The translations under genes and the position numbers were made by a program. A model generated the notes under the pieces. That model was not told the DNA's origin. It searched no databases and was given only the letters and a program-made list of their open reading frames with translations. A DNA stretch of 64,000 bases. Origin: Paenibacillus oleatilyticus. GTDB taxonomy: Bacteria; Bacillota; Bacilli; Paenibacillales; NBRC-103111. Shown one piece after another: positions 62,679 to 64,000 of this stretch. The stretch's first letter is position 1. Each line of letters begins with the position of its first letter. The stretch is from positions 16,507 to 80,506 of the forward strand of contig NZ_JAHNZO010000036.1 of NCBI RefSeq assembly GCF_018998565.1, given 5' to 3'.

Positions 62679-63815
62679 ATGTTTGAATTTGATATGGACA
62701 TGGAAGGGTTTGCCAAAATAAAGGTAATCGGCTGCGGCGGCGGCGGAAGCAACGCTGTGAACCGGATGATTGACACCGGCGTGAAAGGGGTCGAATTTAT
62801 AACGGTCAACACCGACGCGCAGGCTCTGCATCTCGCCAAATCGGAGATGAAGCTGCAGATCGGGGACAAGCTCACTCGCGGTCTTGGGGCCGGGGCAAAT
62901 CCTGAGGTCGGGAAGAAGGCGGCTGAGGAGTCGCGTGAGTTAATCGCCAATGCGCTTAAAGGCTCCGACCTCGTCTTTGTTACCGCCGGTATGGGCGGGG
63001 GTACAGGAACAGGTGCTGCGCCGGTTATCGCCGAAATCGCCAAAGAATGCGGCGCGCTGACTGTCGGCGTCGTGACGCGTCCGTTCCGTTTTGAAGGATT
63101 GAAGCGCGCTCGGCAAGCGGAGCAGGGGATTGCTGCTTTAAAAGAAAAAGTCGATACGCTCATTATTATTCCGAACGACCGTTTGCTTGAGATCGTGGAC
63201 AAGAAAACACCGATGCTGGAAGCGTTCCTTGCGGCGGATAACGTTTTGCGTCAAGGGGTTCAAGGGGTTTCCGACCTGATCGCCGTTCCCGGCTTGATCA
63301 ACCTCGACTTTGCCGACGTAAAGACGATCATGACCGAGCGCGGCTCCGCTTTGATGGGAATCGGCTACGCTTCGGGTGAAAACCGCGCGGCGGAAGCCGC
63401 CAAGAAAGCGATCAGCTCTCCGCTGCTTGAAACGTCGATTGACGGCGCACGCGGCGTGCTGCTGAACATCACGGGCGGCAACAACCTGTCGCTTTACGAA
63501 GTCAACGAAGCGGCTGATATCGTGGCCGATGCCGCCGATCCGGAAGTTAATATGATTTTCGGTGCGGTTATTGACGAGACCTTGAAAGACGAGATTCGGG
63601 TGACCGTTATCGCTACCGGTTTCGAGCATCGCGAAGCGGCATCTCCAGCCAAGAAACCGGCAGCAACCGGTACAACGGCGTCCGCCAGCCAATCGCAGGA
63701 GCCTGTAGACAACCGTCTTGGCAATCTCCGTCCGTTCGGAGGTCAATCGTCGAACGACCAGCTCGACATCCCGGCATTCCTTCGCAACCGCAATCGCAAC
63801 GGCTTCGACAAATAA
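62679..63815 (+). CDS. ftsZ: Cell division protein FtsZ
   Basis: Tubulin-like GTPase that forms the Z ring. GGGGSNAVNRMID at the N-terminus, the tubulin signature GGGTGTGAAPVIAE near 108, and NLDFADVKTIM. A variable linker rich in Ala, Ser and Gln precedes the C-terminal conserved peptide LDIPAFLRNRNRNG that binds FtsA and SepF. The length is 378. GAGGGGGAAG precedes the ATG. Confidence 0.98.
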   Translation: MFEFDMDMEGFAKIKVIGCGGGGSNAVNRMIDTGVKGVEFITVNTDAQALHLAKSEMKLQIGDKLTRGLGAGANPEVGKKAAEESRELIANALKGSDLVFVTAGMGGGTGTGAAPVIAEIAKECGALTVGVVTRPFRFEGLKRARQAEQGIAALKEKVDTLIIIPNDRLLEIVDKKTPMLEAFLAADNVLRQGVQGVSDLIAVPGLINLDFADVKTIMTERGSALMGIGYASGENRAAEAAKKAISSPLLETSIDGARGVLLNITGGNNLSLYEVNEAADIVADAADPEVNMIFGAVIDETLKDEIRVTVIATGFEHREAASPAKKPAATGTTASASQSQEPVDNRLGNLRPFGGQSSNDQLDIPAFLRNRNRNGFDK

Positions 63816-63850
63816 TGAACTAATCCATACGGTTACTATATTATTTAATC

Positions 63851-63881
63851 CACAGCCGCCTCTCTCCTAGAGGCGGCTGTG
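63851..63881 (+). terminator. Hairpin after ftsZ
   Basis: CACAGCCGCCTCT/AGAGGCGGCTGTG: a perfect 13-base-pair stem with a five-base loop. The T-run is poor (CTTGTTG), so termination may be partial. I see no gene in the remaining bases to the window end. Confidence 0.65.
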
Positions 63882-64000
63882 CTTGTTGAGAAACCCGCTT
63901 CGCGTAGAAAACTCTCTTTATACGCCGGTGGGGTATATCCCTCCAGCCGCTGCCCTCCCCCGGAAAGTGAAGTAACTCTTAGAAGCTTATTCCGATTACT

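Overview
The window looks like chromosomal DNA of an endospore-forming, moderately GC-rich member of the Bacillales, most likely Paenibacillaceae (Paenibacillus or a close relative). The evidence is Bacillus-type gene order (era-yqzL-recO, dnaG-sigA-trmK-nif3, nifZ-thiI, typA-ylaH, the complete division and cell wall cluster), sporulation genes (rsfA, spoVD, spoVE, a YhcN/YlaJ lipoprotein), bacillithiol synthesis (bshC), a DAP-type murE and frequent GTG/TTG starts behind strong Shine-Dalgarno sites. Nearly all genes are housekeeping. I see no phage, insertion sequence, CRISPR array, tRNA or rRNA.

Layout. 1-8.3 kb: the end of ybeY, an extended diacylglycerol/undecaprenol kinase, cdd, era, yqzL, recO, a 393-base non-coding stretch with a good promoter and predicted hairpins, ppsR, a DUF188 gene, dnaG and sigA. 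8.4-11.7 kb: a membrane protein, trmK, a Nif3-like gene and rnpB, whose RNA is of the class A architecture rather than the class B expected in Bacillus. 11.7-20.3 kb: a secreted subtilisin-like protease on the minus strand, then small conserved genes, a GH15-like protein, an SLT-domain protein, nifZ-thiI (tRNA thiolation) and a TerC/YjbE-like membrane protein. 20.4-30.5 kb: typA with a hairpin in its leader, ylaH, two unknown small genes, a flavin-fold protein, ylaJ, a PIN-PhoH ATPase, three unknown minus-strand genes, a MidA-like methyltransferase and a DUF2626 gene. 30.8-33 kb: rsfA, a panE-like gene and a DUF3397 gene.

33.1-39.2 kb holds a complete oligopeptide transporter operon (oppABCDF) with an elaborate control region (two candidate promoters, a cre-like site, a 22-bp palindrome) and two strong hairpins between the binding-protein gene and the permease genes. 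It sits between the DUF3397 gene and bshC. An S-adenosylhomocysteine hydrolase-like gene and a DUF4349 lipoprotein follow bshC.

43.6-63.8 kb is the division and cell wall (dcw) cluster: mraZ-rsmH-ftsL-pbpB-spoVD-murE-murF-mraY-murD-spoVE-murG-murB-murA-divIB-ftsA-ftsZ. These genes make the UDP-MurNAc-pentapeptide, convert it to lipid II, flip or polymerise and cross-link it, and build the Z ring. Compared with B. subtilis, murF is inside the cluster, a murA lies between murB and divIB, and no ylxW, ylxX or sbp genes separate divIB from ftsA.

I found no convincing new multi-gene system. The items most worth a second look are the class A RNase P RNA, the structured leader upstream of ppsR, the opp regulatory region and its internal hairpins, the four 10-bp-phased MraZ boxes, and a small ORF coupled to ftsA.
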